Source: Magnetospirillum sp902729445 (GTDB lineage Bacteria; Pseudomonadota; Alphaproteobacteria; Rhodospirillales; Magnetospirillaceae). Taken from it: DNA of 64,000 bases. Below the pieces are notes generated by a model that saw only the letters and a program-made list of their open reading frames with translations, was not told where the DNA came from and did no database searches. Positions within the stretch are counted from its first letter, which is position 1; every line of letters starts with the position of its first letter. Made by a program: the position numbers and the translations under genes. Below, piece by piece: positions 1 through 9,706 of the stretch. Location of the stretch: assembly GCF_902729445.1 (NCBI RefSeq), contig NZ_CACVCE010000001.1:186001-250000 (forward strand). Reading direction: 5' to 3'.

Positions 1-217
1 AGGCACCGGCTGGATGTGGCGCATGATGGAGCGCATCAACAAGGGCGAGGCCGCCCTGGAAGAAATCGACATGCTGCAGGAAATCACCAAGCAGGTCGAA
101 GGCCACACCATCTGCGCCCTGGGCGACGCGGCCGCTTGGCCGATCCAGGGCCTGATCCGTCACTTCCGTCCCCTGATCGAAGCCAAGATCAAGGGCCGGG
201 CTTCCAGCGCGGCTTAA
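1..217 (+). CDS. nuoF: NADH-quinone oxidoreductase subunit F, C-terminal end (partial)
   Basis: This is the last 71 codons of NuoF, the flavoprotein of respiratory complex I that carries FMN and the N3 4Fe-4S cluster and accepts electrons from NADH. The gene begins outside the window. The visible tail (MLQEITKQVEGHTICALGDA, then AAWPIQGLIRHFRP) matches the conserved end of NuoF, where the Cys in the TICALGD motif is an N3 cluster ligand. The stop at 215-217 lies 21 bases before nuoG, in the same operon. Family assignment is firm from the motif and the neighbours. Confidence 0.93.
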   Translation, partial: GTGWMWRMMERINKGEAALEEIDMLQEITKQVEGHTICALGDAAAWPIQGLIRHFRPLIEAKIKGRASSAA

Positions 218-238
218 GGCTGTAAGGACCGATAGACC

Positions 239-2308
239 ATGCCGAAACTGACTATCGACGGACGTGAGATCGAGGTCGAGGCCGGGACGACCATCCTGCA
301 GGCCGCCGAACGCCTTGACCCCCCGATTGAAATCCCGCGCTTCTGTTATCACGAGCGCCTGGCCGTGGCCGGCAATTGCCGCATGTGCCTGGTGGAAGTG
401 GAGAAGATGCCCAAGCCGGTGGCGTCGTGCGCCATGCCGGTGGGCGAGGGGATGGTGGTCCACACCAACAACGCCAATGTGCGCAAGGCGCGCCAGGGCG
501 TGATGGAGTTCCTGCTGATCAACCACCCGCTGGATTGCCCGATCTGCGATCAGGGCGGCGAGTGCGACCTGCAGGACCAGGCGATGAATTACGGCGGCGA
601 TCGCGGCCGTTACCTGGAAGAGAAGCGCTCGGTCGAGGACAAGGATTACGGTCCGTTGATCCAGACCATGATGACCCGCTGCATCCAGTGCACGCGCTGC
701 ATCCGCTTCATCTCGGAAATCGCCGGCACCCCGGTCCTGGGCGGTCTGCACCGGTCCGAGCATCTGGAAGTCGGCCGGTACGTCAACGCCGCCGTGTCCA
801 GCGAATTGTCGGGCAATCTGATCGATCTGTGCCCGGTGGGCGCGCTGACCAACAAGCCGGCCAGCTTCACCTATCGCGCCTGGGAACTGAAGAAGACCGA
901 ATCGGTCGATGCCATGGACGCGCTGGGTTCGGCCATCCGCATCGACAGCCGCGGCAACGAGGTGGTGCGCATCCTTCCCCGCGTCAATGACGACATCAAC
1001 GAGGAATGGCTGTCGGATCGCTCGCGCTTCGCCGTCGATGGCCTGAAGCGTCAACGCCTGGACCGCTGCTATGTCCGCAAGGACGGCAAGCTGGTGTCGG
1101 CCTCGTGGTCGGAAGCCTTCGCCGCCATCGCGGAAAAGGCCAAGGGCCTGGCGGGGTCGAAGATCGCCGCCATCGCCGGCGACCAGACCGATTGCGAGAC
1201 CATGGTGGCCCTGAAGGACCTGATGACCTCGCTGGGCTCGGCCAACATCGATTGCCGCCAGGATGGCGCCAAGCTCGATGGTTCGGTCCGCGCTTCGTAT
1301 CTGTTCAACAGCACCATCGCCGGCATCGAAGAGGCCGACGCGGTCCTGATCGTGGGCTCGAACCCGCGCAAGGAAGCGCCGGTGCTGAACGCCCGCATCC
1401 GCAAGCGTTACCTGAAGGGCGGCTTCAAGGCGGCGGTGATCGGCCCTAAGGCCGACCTGACCTTCAAGGCCGACTGGCTGGGTGACGATGCCGCCATCCT
1501 GGCCGATATCGCCTCGGGCAAGCATCCCTTCTTCCAGGTGCTGAAGTCGGCCGCCAAGCCGGCCATCATCCTGGGTCAGGGCGCGTTGGCCCGTGCCGAT
1601 GGCGCCGCCATCCTGGGCTTGGCCAAGAAGATCGCCGACGAGGCCGGTCTGGTGAAGGACGGCTGGAACGGCTTCAACGTGCTGCACACCGCCGCGGCTC
1701 GCGTCGGTGGCCTGGATCTGGGCTTCCTGCCCGGTTCGGGTGGTCTTGATACCGCCGGTATCGTAGCCGCCGCCGGCAAGGGCGACGTCGAGCTGGTGTT
1801 CCTGGCCGGTGCCGACGAAGTCGAGATGGCCGGCCTGGGCAAGGCCTTCGTGGTCTATATGGGCAGCCACGGCGATGCTGGTGCCCACCGGGCCGACGTG
1901 GTTCTGCCGAGTGCCGCCTATACCGAGAAGCAGGCGACCTTCGTCAACATGGAAGGCCGGGCGCAGCGCACCAATATGGCGATCTTCCCGCCGGGCGAGG
2001 CCAAGGACGACTGGAAGGTCGTGCGCGCCCTGTCCGACGCGTTGGGCAAGCCCTTGGCCTACGACACCGTCGGCCAGCTGCGCACCCGTCATCCCTTGTT
2101 CGGTCAGCTGGGCCTGCTGCATCCGGCCGCCTGGGGCGCCTTTGGCGCCGAGGGCGCGCTGGAGGCCAAGAAGCTGGTCTCGTGCATCGACAATTTCTAC
2201 ATGACCGACCCGATCAGCCGCGCTTCGAAGACCATGGCGGAATGCACCGCCTCGTTCGGCGCCGGCTGTGGCTGCAACCACCACAAGAAGACGGGGACCC
2301 ATGGTTGA
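239..2308 (+). CDS. nuoG: NADH-quinone oxidoreductase subunit G
   Basis: NuoG is the large iron-sulfur subunit of the peripheral arm of complex I (689 aa). The N-terminal ferredoxin-like domain has the 2Fe-2S ligands (FCYHERL, NCRMC, then a Cys about 14 residues on). The His-Cys 4Fe-4S motif (HPLDCPICDQGGECDLQ) follows near residue 98, then a second 4Fe-4S site (RCIQCTRCIRF and a later CPVGALT). The rest is a molybdopterin-oxidoreductase-like domain that is structural in complex I. The C-terminus is a short Cys/His-rich tail (GAGCGCNHHKK). AAGGA precedes the ATG. The stop overlaps the nuoH start, suggesting coupled translation. Confidence 0.97.
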   Translation: MPKLTIDGREIEVEAGTTILQAAERLDPPIEIPRFCYHERLAVAGNCRMCLVEVEKMPKPVASCAMPVGEGMVVHTNNANVRKARQGVMEFLLINHPLDCPICDQGGECDLQDQAMNYGGDRGRYLEEKRSVEDKDYGPLIQTMMTRCIQCTRCIRFISEIAGTPVLGGLHRSEHLEVGRYVNAAVSSELSGNLIDLCPVGALTNKPASFTYRAWELKKTESVDAMDALGSAIRIDSRGNEVVRILPRVNDDINEEWLSDRSRFAVDGLKRQRLDRCYVRKDGKLVSASWSEAFAAIAEKAKGLAGSKIAAIAGDQTDCETMVALKDLMTSLGSANIDCRQDGAKLDGSVRASYLFNSTIAGIEEADAVLIVGSNPRKEAPVLNARIRKRYLKGGFKAAVIGPKADLTFKADWLGDDAAILADIASGKHPFFQVLKSAAKPAIILGQGALARADGAAILGLAKKIADEAGLVKDGWNGFNVLHTAAARVGGLDLGFLPGSGGLDTAGIVAAAGKGDVELVFLAGADEVEMAGLGKAFVVYMGSHGDAGAHRADVVLPSAAYTEKQATFVNMEGRAQRTNMAIFPPGEAKDDWKVVRALSDALGKPLAYDTVGQLRTRHPLFGQLGLLHPAAWGAFGAEGALEAKKLVSCIDNFYMTDPISRASKTMAECTASFGAGCGCNHHKKTGTHG

Positions 2309-3332
2309 TATGCTCGCCGGGCTGATGCCCCCCGAGATCTGGCGCCTGATCGTCATCGTCGTCCAGATTCTCGCCATTGTCCTGCCGCTGCTGATCGCGG
2401 TCGCCTATCTGACCTATGCCGAGCGCAAGGTCATCGGCGCCATCCAGCTGCGCAAGGGTCCCAACGTGGTCGGCCCGTTCGGCCTGCTGCAGCCTTTGGC
2501 CGACGGCGTCAAGCTGTTCCTGAAGGAAACCATTCTGCCGACCGGGGCCAACAAGGCGGTGTTCATCATCGCCCCGATGTTGACCTTCTTCCTGGCGCTG
2601 ATCGCCTGGGCGGTGATCCCGTTCGACCAGGGCTGGGTGCTGGCCGACATCAATGTCGGCATCTTGTACCTGTTCGCCATCTCGTCCCTGGGCGTCTACG
2701 GCATCATCATGTCGGGCTGGGCGTCCAACTCGAAATACGCCTTCCTGGGCGGCCTTCGCTCGGCGGCGCAGATGGTGTCCTATGAAGTGTCGATCGGCTT
2801 CGTGCTGGTGTCGGTGCTGCTGACGGTGGGGTCCTTGAACCTGTCCGACGTGGTGCTGCGCCAGAAAGAGACGATGTGGTTCGTCATCCCGCATCTGCCG
2901 ATGTTCTTCATCTTCCTGATCTCGGCCCTGGCCGAGACCAACCGCGCCCCCTTCGACCTTCCGGAAGCGGAATCCGAGCTGGTGGCCGGCTACAACGTCG
3001 AATATTCGGCGATGACCTTCGCCCTGTTCTTCCTGGGTGAATACGCCAACATGATCCTGATGAGCGGCATGACCGTCATCTTGTTCCTGGGCGGCTGGCT
3101 GCCCCCGTTCGACGTCGCCCCCTTCAACTGGGTGCCGGGGATCATCTGGTTCGCGCTGAAGATTTGCGCCGTGCTGTTCGTGTTCCTGTGGGTCCGCGCG
3201 ACGTTCCCGCGCTACCGCTACGACCAGCTGATGCGCTTGGGCTGGAAGGTGTTCCTGCCGTTCTCGCTGTTCTGGCTGGTGCTGACGTCGGGCGTGCTGG
3301 TCGCGTTCGGCTGGCTGCCGAACCAGGGCTAA
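2301..3332 (+). CDS. nuoH: NADH-quinone oxidoreductase subunit H
   Basis: NuoH (ND1 homologue, 343 aa) is the membrane subunit that helps form the quinone-binding chamber and links the peripheral arm to the proton-pumping arm. Eight or more hydrophobic segments are visible. The conserved loops TYAERKVIGAIQLRKGPNVVG and AETNRAPFDLPEAESELVAG are diagnostic. I chose the ATG at 2301, which overlaps the nuoG stop. An in-frame start further upstream would lie deep inside nuoG and is not needed. An AAGGAGGG ribosome binding site for nuoI overlaps its stop. Confidence 0.96.
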   Translation: MVDMLAGLMPPEIWRLIVIVVQILAIVLPLLIAVAYLTYAERKVIGAIQLRKGPNVVGPFGLLQPLADGVKLFLKETILPTGANKAVFIIAPMLTFFLALIAWAVIPFDQGWVLADINVGILYLFAISSLGVYGIIMSGWASNSKYAFLGGLRSAAQMVSYEVSIGFVLVSVLLTVGSLNLSDVVLRQKETMWFVIPHLPMFFIFLISALAETNRAPFDLPEAESELVAGYNVEYSAMTFALFFLGEYANMILMSGMTVILFLGGWLPPFDVAPFNWVPGIIWFALKICAVLFVFLWVRATFPRYRYDQLMRLGWKVFLPFSLFWLVLTSGVLVAFGWLPNQG

Positions 3333-3345
3333 GGAGGGATTGGGT

Positions 3346-3834
3346 ATGTCGTTTCTCGACCGTACCGCCCGGGCGTTCCTGTTGACGGAACTGTTCCAGG
3401 GCTTGGCTTTGACCTTCCGCTACATGTTCAAGCCCAAGGTCACCATCAACTACCCTTATGAAAAGGGTCTGCTGTCGTCGCGGTTCAGGGGCGAGCACGC
3501 GCTGCGCCGCTATGCCTCGGGCGAAGAACGCTGCATCGCCTGCAAGCTGTGCGAGGCCATCTGCCCCGCCCAGGCGATCACCATCGAGGCCGAGCCTCGG
3601 GAAGATGGCTCGCGCCGGGCGCGCCGCTACGATCTGGACATGACCAAGTGCATCTTCTGCGGCCTGTGCCAGGAAGCCTGCCCGGTCGATGCCATCGTCG
3701 AGGGGCCGAACTTCGAGTACGCCACCGAGACCCGGGCGGAACTGATGTACAACAAGTCCAAACTGCTCGCGAACGGCGATCGCTGGGAGGCCGAACTGGC
3801 CCACCGCATCGCCGAAGACGCGCCGTACCGTTGA
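3346..3834 (+). CDS. nuoI: NADH-quinone oxidoreductase subunit I
   Basis: NuoI (162 aa) carries clusters N6a and N6b, which pass electrons toward N2 and quinone. Two classical 8Fe ferredoxin motifs are present, CIACKLCEAICP near residue 63 and CIFCGLCQEACPVDA near residue 102. The start is the ATG at 3346, placed 7 bases after AAGGAGGG (3331-3338). A TTG two codons upstream is in frame but too close to that site. It sits 13 bases after nuoH and 13 before nuoJ. Confidence 0.97.
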   Translation: MSFLDRTARAFLLTELFQGLALTFRYMFKPKVTINYPYEKGLLSSRFRGEHALRRYASGEERCIACKLCEAICPAQAITIEAEPREDGSRRARRYDLDMTKCIFCGLCQEACPVDAIVEGPNFEYATETRAELMYNKSKLLANGDRWEAELAHRIAEDAPYR

Positions 3835-3847
3835 CCAGGGGGATGGC

Positions 3848-4459
3848 ATGATCGCGGCTCTCATTTTCTACATGTTCGCAGGCCTGGCGGTGGCTGCCGG
3901 TGTCATGGTCATCTCGGCCAGGAACCCGGTCCACTCGGTTCTGTTCCTCATCCTCGCCTTCTTCAACGCGGCCGGGTTGTTCCTGCTGCTGGGCGCCGAA
4001 TTCCTGGCGATGGTTCTGGTCGTCGTCTATGTCGGCGCGGTGGCGGTGTTGTTCCTGTTCGTCGTCATGATGCTGGACATCAACTTCCTGAAGCTTCGGG
4101 AAGGGGTGGCGCAGTATCTGCCCATCGGCGCGGTCATCGGCCTGGTGCTGGTGGTCGAACTGGCGGTGATCTTCGGCGGCTGGGCCTTTGCCCCCGACGT
4201 CGAGGCGCTGATCAAGGCCCCGGCTCCGGCGGCCGACCAGATCACCAACACCGAGGCGCTGGGCCGGCTGCTCTATACCGACTACGCCTATCTGTTCCAG
4301 GCGTCGGGCCTGATCTTGCTGGTGGCCATGGTCGGCTCGATCCTGCTGACCCACCGCCGCCGTCCCGGCGTGCGCAAGCAGGTGATCGCCGATCAGATCG
4401 CGCGCACCGCCAAGAACAGCGTCGAAATCGTCAAGGTTCCCACCGGGGGAGGCATCTGA
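3848..4459 (+). CDS. nuoJ: NADH-quinone oxidoreductase subunit J
   Basis: NuoJ (203 aa, ND6 homologue) is a membrane-arm subunit with five predicted hydrophobic segments. The stretch RNPVHSVLFLILAFFNAAGL, followed by FLAMVLVVVYVGAVAVLFLF, is the family signature. The C-terminal third is a hydrophilic tail on the cytoplasmic side. Its TGA overlaps the nuoK ATG by one base (TGATG), so translation is probably coupled. Confidence 0.96.
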   Translation: MIAALIFYMFAGLAVAAGVMVISARNPVHSVLFLILAFFNAAGLFLLLGAEFLAMVLVVVYVGAVAVLFLFVVMMLDINFLKLREGVAQYLPIGAVIGLVLVVELAVIFGGWAFAPDVEALIKAPAPAADQITNTEALGRLLYTDYAYLFQASGLILLVAMVGSILLTHRRRPGVRKQVIADQIARTAKNSVEIVKVPTGGGI

Positions 4460-4770
4460 TGTTCGCTATCGGTCTCGCCCATTACCTGACCGTTGCCGCC
4501 ATTCTGTTCACGCTGGGCGTGTTCGGCATCTTCCTGAACCGGAAGAACGTCATCATCATCATGATGAGCGTCGAGCTGATGCTGCTGGCGGTGAACCTTA
4601 ACCTGGTGGCCTTCTCGTCGTTCCTGAACGATCTGGTCGGCCAGGTCTTCACCATGTTCATCCTGACCGTCGCCGCCGCCGAGGCCGCCATCGGTCTGGC
4701 CATCGTCGTCGTCTTCTTCCGCAACCGCGGCACCATCGCGGTCGAGGAAATCAGCCAGCTGAAGGGGTAA
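4459..4770 (+). CDS. nuoK: NADH-quinone oxidoreductase subunit K
   Basis: NuoK (103 aa, ND4L homologue) is a three-helix membrane subunit. It has the two conserved membrane Glu residues of the family, visible in MMSVELMLLAVNLNLVAF and in VAAAEAAIGLAIVVVFFR. These Glu residues are part of the proton path in characterised complex I. Its length is normal for the family. It starts on the nuoJ stop and is followed 7 bases later by nuoL. Confidence 0.96.
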   Translation: MFAIGLAHYLTVAAILFTLGVFGIFLNRKNVIIIMMSVELMLLAVNLNLVAFSSFLNDLVGQVFTMFILTVAAAEAAIGLAIVVVFFRNRGTIAVEEISQLKG

Positions 4771-4777
4771 TCCGGCA

Positions 4778-6709
4778 ATGATGTATATCGCCGCAGTCTT
4801 CCTGCCGCTGCTGGGCTCGATCGTCGCCGGCCTGTTCGGCCGCTTCATCGGTGACCGGGGTGCGCAGCTCGTCACCTGCACGCTTCTGGGCGTGTCCGCC
4901 GCCATCTCGGGGCTGATCTTCAAGTCGGTCGCCATCGAGGGCAATGCGGTGGTCATCCCGCTGCTGAACTGGATCCAGTCGGGCACCGTCAACGTGTCGT
5001 GGGCCTTGAAGTTCGACACCCTGACCGCGGTCATGATGATCGTGGTGACCTGGGTGTCGTTCATGGTTCACGTCTACTCGGTCGGCTATATGAGCCATGA
5101 TCCGTCGAAGCCGCGCTTCATGAGCTATCTGTCGCTGTTCACCTTCGCCATGCTGATGCTGGTGACCGCCGACAACCTGATCCAGATGTTCTTCGGTTGG
5201 GAAGGCGTCGGTGTGGCGTCGTACCTGCTGATCGGCTTCTGGTTCCACAAGCCGTCGGCCAACGCCGCCGCCATCAAGGCCTTCGTGGTCAATCGCGTCG
5301 GCGATTTCGGCTTCGCGCTGGGCATCTTCGGCGTCTATTACATGTTCGACTCGGTCGTCTTCGACGCCATCTTCGCCGCCGCTCCCGGAAAGGCCGGGGC
5401 GACGGTGACCTTCTTTGGCGTCGAATGGCACGCGGTCACCGTCTGCTGCCTGCTGCTGTTCGTCGGTGCCATGGGCAAGTCGGCTCAGCTGGGCCTGCAC
5501 ACCTGGCTGCCCGACGCGATGGAAGGCCCGACCCCGGTGTCGGCGCTGATCCATGCCGCCACCATGGTCACCGCCGGCGTCTTCATGGTTGCCCGCATGA
5601 GCCCGCTGTTCGAGTTCTCGGACACCGCGCTGGCCACCGTGACCATCATCGGCGCGGCGACAGCCTTCTTCGCCGCCACCGTCGGCTGCGTCCAGAACGA
5701 CATCAAGCGCATCATCGCTTATTCGACCTGCTCGCAGCTGGGCTACATGTTCTTCGCCATCGGCGTGTCGGCCTATCAGGCGGCGATCTTCCACCTGATG
5801 ACCCACGCCTTCTTCAAGGCGCTGCTGTTCCTGGGTGCCGGCTCGGTGATCCACGCCATGAGCGACGAACAGGACATCCGCCGCATGGGCGGCATCTGGA
5901 AGCACGTCAAGGTGACCTGGGCGCTGATGTGGATCGGCTCGCTGGCCCTGGCCGGCATCCCGTTCTTCGCCGGCTATTATTCCAAGGACACCATCCTGGA
6001 AGCCGCCTTCGCCGCCCATTCCAACGTCGGCCTGCTGGCCTATGTCCTGGGTGTCGCCGCCGCCTTCCTGACCGCCTTCTATTCCTGGCGTCTGCTGATC
6101 CTGACCTTCCACGGCAAGCCGCGCGCCGACGAGCACACCATGGCCCACGTCCATGAAAGCCCGGCGGTGATGGTGCTGCCGCTCTTGGTGCTGGCCACCG
6201 GCGCCGTGCTGGCCGGCTGGCTGGGCTACGAGATGTTCGTCGGTCACGACCGCGCCGAATTCTGGAAGTCGGCCATCCTGGTGACCGCCGCCCATCCGAC
6301 CATGGAAAACCTGCACCACATCCCCAGCTGGGTCGCGACCCTGCCGACGGTGGTGGCGGTGTCGGGTATCGCGCTGGCCTATATCCTTTACATGTTCGCG
6401 CCGTCGGTGCCGGGCATGCTGGCCAAGAGCTTCAACGGCATCTACCTGTTCTTGCTGAACAAGTGGTATTTCGACGAGCTGTACGACTTCTTGTTCGTGC
6501 GTCCGGCCTTCAAGCTGGGCCGGGGTCTGTGGAAGGGCGGCGACGGCGCCTTGATCGACGGTGTCGGTCCCGACGGTGTCGCGGCCGCCACCAAGGCGAT
6601 CGCCGGCAAGGTCGGCCGTCTGCAGTCCGGATACCTTTACCATTACGCCTTTGCGATGCTGATCGGTGTGGCGACCTTCGTCACCTGGTACATGTTCAAC
6701 GCGCGCTAA
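4778..6709 (+). CDS. nuoL: NADH-quinone oxidoreductase subunit L
   Basis: NuoL (643 aa, ND5 homologue) is the distal antiporter-like proton-pumping subunit, with about 16 transmembrane helices and the long lateral helix at the C-terminus. Conserved family stretches include FGWEGVGVASYLLIGFW, the LHTWLPDAMEGPTPVSALIH loop with its TM7-8 residues, and KRIIAYSTCSQLGYM. The C-terminal part (NKWYFDELYDFLFV) is typical of NuoL. It is full length with no break. Confidence 0.97.
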   Translation: MMYIAAVFLPLLGSIVAGLFGRFIGDRGAQLVTCTLLGVSAAISGLIFKSVAIEGNAVVIPLLNWIQSGTVNVSWALKFDTLTAVMMIVVTWVSFMVHVYSVGYMSHDPSKPRFMSYLSLFTFAMLMLVTADNLIQMFFGWEGVGVASYLLIGFWFHKPSANAAAIKAFVVNRVGDFGFALGIFGVYYMFDSVVFDAIFAAAPGKAGATVTFFGVEWHAVTVCCLLLFVGAMGKSAQLGLHTWLPDAMEGPTPVSALIHAATMVTAGVFMVARMSPLFEFSDTALATVTIIGAATAFFAATVGCVQNDIKRIIAYSTCSQLGYMFFAIGVSAYQAAIFHLMTHAFFKALLFLGAGSVIHAMSDEQDIRRMGGIWKHVKVTWALMWIGSLALAGIPFFAGYYSKDTILEAAFAAHSNVGLLAYVLGVAAAFLTAFYSWRLLILTFHGKPRADEHTMAHVHESPAVMVLPLLVLATGAVLAGWLGYEMFVGHDRAEFWKSAILVTAAHPTMENLHHIPSWVATLPTVVAVSGIALAYILYMFAPSVPGMLAKSFNGIYLFLLNKWYFDELYDFLFVRPAFKLGRGLWKGGDGALIDGVGPDGVAAATKAIAGKVGRLQSGYLYHYAFAMLIGVATFVTWYMFNAR

Positions 6710-6724
6710 AGTCTGGGGAAGACC

Positions 6725-8239
6725 ATGACCGATTGGCCCTTGCTCTCGTTGACGACGTTCCTGCCGCTGGTGGGCGCGTTGTTCATCCTGGCGATCCGCG
6801 GCGAAGCCCAGGTGGTGGCGCGTAATGCCCGCAACGTGGCGCTGCTGACCTCGGTGGCGACCTTCGTCGTCTCGCTGTTCATCCTGTCCGGCTTCGATCC
6901 GGCCTCGGCGGATTTCCAGTTGAAGGAATCCACCACCTGGCTGCCGGGAACCGCCATCGCCTATACCATGGGCGTCGACGGCATCTCGGTGTGGTTCGTG
7001 CTGCTGTCGACCTTCCTGACCCCCATCTGCATCCTGTCGTCCATCGGCGCGGTGGAGAATCGGGTCAAGGAATACATGATCTCGTTCCTGATCCTCGAGA
7101 CCATGATGGTGGGCATGTTCTGCGCCCTGGACATGGTGCTGTTCTACGTCTTCTTCGAAGGCGTGCTGATCCCGATGTTCATCATCATCGGCGTGTGGGG
7201 CGGCCAACGCCGGGTCTATGCGGCCTTCAAGCTGTTCCTTTATACCCTGGCCGGTTCGGTGCTGATGCTGATCGCCATGCTGGCGATGTATTTCGACGCC
7301 CACACCACCGACATCCCGACCCTGATGGCCCATGCCTTTGACGGCCGCATGCAATTGTGGCTGTGGCTGGCCTTCTTCGCCTCGTTCGCCGTCAAGGTGC
7401 CGATGTGGCCGGTCCATACCTGGCTGCCCGACGCCCACGTCGAGGCCCCAACCGCCGGTTCGGTGATCCTGGCCGGCGTGCTGTTGAAGATGGGCGCCTA
7501 CGGTTTCATCCGCTTCTCGGTGCCGATGTTCCCGATCGCCTCGGAATACTTCACGCCGCTGATCTACACCCTGTCCATCGTCGCGGTGATCTACACCTCG
7601 CTGGTGGCCCTGGTGCAGGACGACATGAAGAAGCTGATCGCCTATTCCTCGATCGCCCACATGGGTTACGTGACCATCGGCATTTTCTCGATGACCACCC
7701 AGGGCGTCGAGGGCGCGATGTACCAGATGCTGTCGCACGGCATCGTCTCGGGCGCGCTGTTCTTGTGCGTCGGCGTGGTCTATGACCGCATGCACACCCG
7801 CGAGATCGCCCGTTATGGCGGCCTGGTGGAACGCATGCCGAAATATGCGGCGGTGTTCATGCTGATGACCATGGCCTCGGTCGGCCTGCCCGGCACTTCG
7901 GGCTTCGTCGGCGAGTTCCTGGTGCTGCTGGGCGTGTTCCAGGTCAATTCTTGGGTGGCCCTGTTCGCCGCCACCGGCCTGGTGCTGGGTGCGTGCTATG
8001 CGCTGTATCTCTATCGCCGCGTGGTGTTCGGCAAGCTGACCCGCGAGGATCTGAAGTCCATCATGGATCTGTCCCCGCGCGAGGTGGCGATGTTCGCCCC
8101 GATGATCGTGCTGGTGATCTGGATGGGCGTCTATCCGAACACCTTCCTGGAACCGATGCATGCCTCGGTCGCCAAGCTGATCGACAATTTCGAACTGGCC
8201 AAGGCCGCCGCCAACGGCCTTTCGGTCGCGGCTCGCTAA
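6725..8239 (+). CDS. nuoM: NADH-quinone oxidoreductase subunit M
   Basis: NuoM (504 aa, ND4 homologue) is the middle antiporter-like proton-pumping subunit. It has about 14 hydrophobic segments, the conserved Glu in FFEGVLIPMFIIIGVWG, and the loop VHTWLPDAHVEAPTAGSVIL followed by KMGAYGFIRF. A second shared motif, KKLIAYSSIAHMGYV, is present. It lies 15 bases after nuoL and directly before nuoN. Confidence 0.97.
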   Translation: MTDWPLLSLTTFLPLVGALFILAIRGEAQVVARNARNVALLTSVATFVVSLFILSGFDPASADFQLKESTTWLPGTAIAYTMGVDGISVWFVLLSTFLTPICILSSIGAVENRVKEYMISFLILETMMVGMFCALDMVLFYVFFEGVLIPMFIIIGVWGGQRRVYAAFKLFLYTLAGSVLMLIAMLAMYFDAHTTDIPTLMAHAFDGRMQLWLWLAFFASFAVKVPMWPVHTWLPDAHVEAPTAGSVILAGVLLKMGAYGFIRFSVPMFPIASEYFTPLIYTLSIVAVIYTSLVALVQDDMKKLIAYSSIAHMGYVTIGIFSMTTQGVEGAMYQMLSHGIVSGALFLCVGVVYDRMHTREIARYGGLVERMPKYAAVFMLMTMASVGLPGTSGFVGEFLVLLGVFQVNSWVALFAATGLVLGACYALYLYRRVVFGKLTREDLKSIMDLSPREVAMFAPMIVLVIWMGVYPNTFLEPMHASVAKLIDNFELAKAAANGLSVAAR

Positions 8240-8254
8240 AGGGGATTGGACGAC

Positions 8255-9706
8255 ATGACTGCAACGATCGACCTCATCCCCGCTTTGCCGGAAGTGATCA
8301 TGGCCGTGGTGGCCATGGGCCTTCTGATGCTGGGCGTGTTTTCCAAGTCCGACACCACCAAGCCCGCGACAATCATCGTCATCCTGACCCTGGTGGCCTG
8401 CGTGCTGGTGACTTGGGGCCTGGGCGGCGAGAAGCTTTCGACCTTCGGCGGCATGTTCGTGCTGGATGGTTTCGCCGTGTTCGCCAAGGTGATGATCCTG
8501 GTGGCTTCGGCCTTCACCGCCGCCATGAGCATGAACTACCTGGAAAAGGAAAAGCTGGGCCGCTTCGAGTATCCGGTCCTCATCATGTTCGCCACCTTGG
8601 GCATGATGATGATGGTCTCGGCCAATGATTTCCTGTCGCTCTATCTGGGCCTGGAACTGCAATCCCTGTCGCTTTACGTGCTGGCCGCCTATCACCGCGA
8701 CAGCGCCCGGGCGACCGAGGCCGGCTTGAAGTACTTCGTGCTGGGCGCCCTGGCCTCGGGGCTGCTGTTGTACGGCGCCTCGCTGGTCTACGGCTTCGCC
8801 GGCACCACCTCGTTCGACGGGATCGCCAAGCTGTTCGGCGGCGAGCATGCCGTCCACCCGCATCTGGGCTTCATCGTCGGCCTGGTGTTCATCATGGCCG
8901 GCCTGTCCTTCAAGATCTCGGCGGTGCCGTTCCACATGTGGACCCCCGACGTCTATGAAGGTGCTCCGACCCCGGTGACCAGCTTCTTCGCCGTCGCCCC
9001 CAAGATCGCCGCCATGTTGCTGTTCACCCGCGTCATGGTCGGCCCGTTCGGCGATATGGCCGACCAGTGGCGCCAGGTGGTGTCGTTCATCGCCATCATG
9101 TCGATGTTCGTCGGCTCCTTCGCCGCCATCGTCCAGACCAACATCAAGCGTCTGATGGCCTATTCCTCGATCGGCCATGTCGGCTTCATCCTGGTCGGCA
9201 TCGCCGCCGGGACCGCCGACGGTGTCCAGGGCGTGCTGATCTATCTGGCCATCTACCTGTTCATGAATATCGGCGCCTTCGCCGTGATCTTGTGCATGCG
9301 TCAGAAGGGCCGCCTGGTCGAAGGCATCGAGGACCTGGCCGGTCTGTCCAAGACCCATCCGCTGATGGCGACGGTGATGGCCATCTTGATGTTCTCGATG
9401 GCCGGTATCCCGCCGCTGGCCGGCTTCTGGGGCAAGTTCTACGTGTTCAAGGCCGCCGTCGATCAGGGCCTGTTCGCCCTGGCGGTGATCGGTATCCTGA
9501 CCAGCGTGGTGAGCGCCTATTACTATCTGCGCATCATCAAGATCATGTATTTCGATGAGGTGGTGGAAACCTTCGACCGTCTGCAGGGCGGGGCGATGAC
9601 CCTGGTGATGGGTGTTTCGACCGCGGTGGTGCTGCTGTTCACCCTCGTCCCGGGTCCGCTGCTGGTCCGCGCCAAGGCGGCTGCGGCGGTATTGTTCGCC
9701 CAGTGA
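8255..9706 (+). CDS. nuoN: NADH-quinone oxidoreductase subunit N
   Basis: NuoN (483 aa, ND2 homologue) is the third antiporter-like subunit of complex I. Conserved segments are FLSLYLGLELQSLSLYVLAA, FKISAVPFHMWTPDVYEGAP and IKRLMAYSSIGHVGF. The ATG at 8255 lies 9 bases after AAAGGGGA. An in-frame TTG at 8246 is too close to that site. It is the last nuo gene. Its stop overlaps the GTG start of birA, so the operon continues into cofactor and RNA-decay genes. Confidence 0.97.
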   Translation: MTATIDLIPALPEVIMAVVAMGLLMLGVFSKSDTTKPATIIVILTLVACVLVTWGLGGEKLSTFGGMFVLDGFAVFAKVMILVASAFTAAMSMNYLEKEKLGRFEYPVLIMFATLGMMMMVSANDFLSLYLGLELQSLSLYVLAAYHRDSARATEAGLKYFVLGALASGLLLYGASLVYGFAGTTSFDGIAKLFGGEHAVHPHLGFIVGLVFIMAGLSFKISAVPFHMWTPDVYEGAPTPVTSFFAVAPKIAAMLLFTRVMVGPFGDMADQWRQVVSFIAIMSMFVGSFAAIVQTNIKRLMAYSSIGHVGFILVGIAAGTADGVQGVLIYLAIYLFMNIGAFAVILCMRQKGRLVEGIEDLAGLSKTHPLMATVMAILMFSMAGIPPLAGFWGKFYVFKAAVDQGLFALAVIGILTSVVSAYYYLRIIKIMYFDEVVETFDRLQGGAMTLVMGVSTAVVLLFTLVPGPLLVRAKAAAAVLFAQ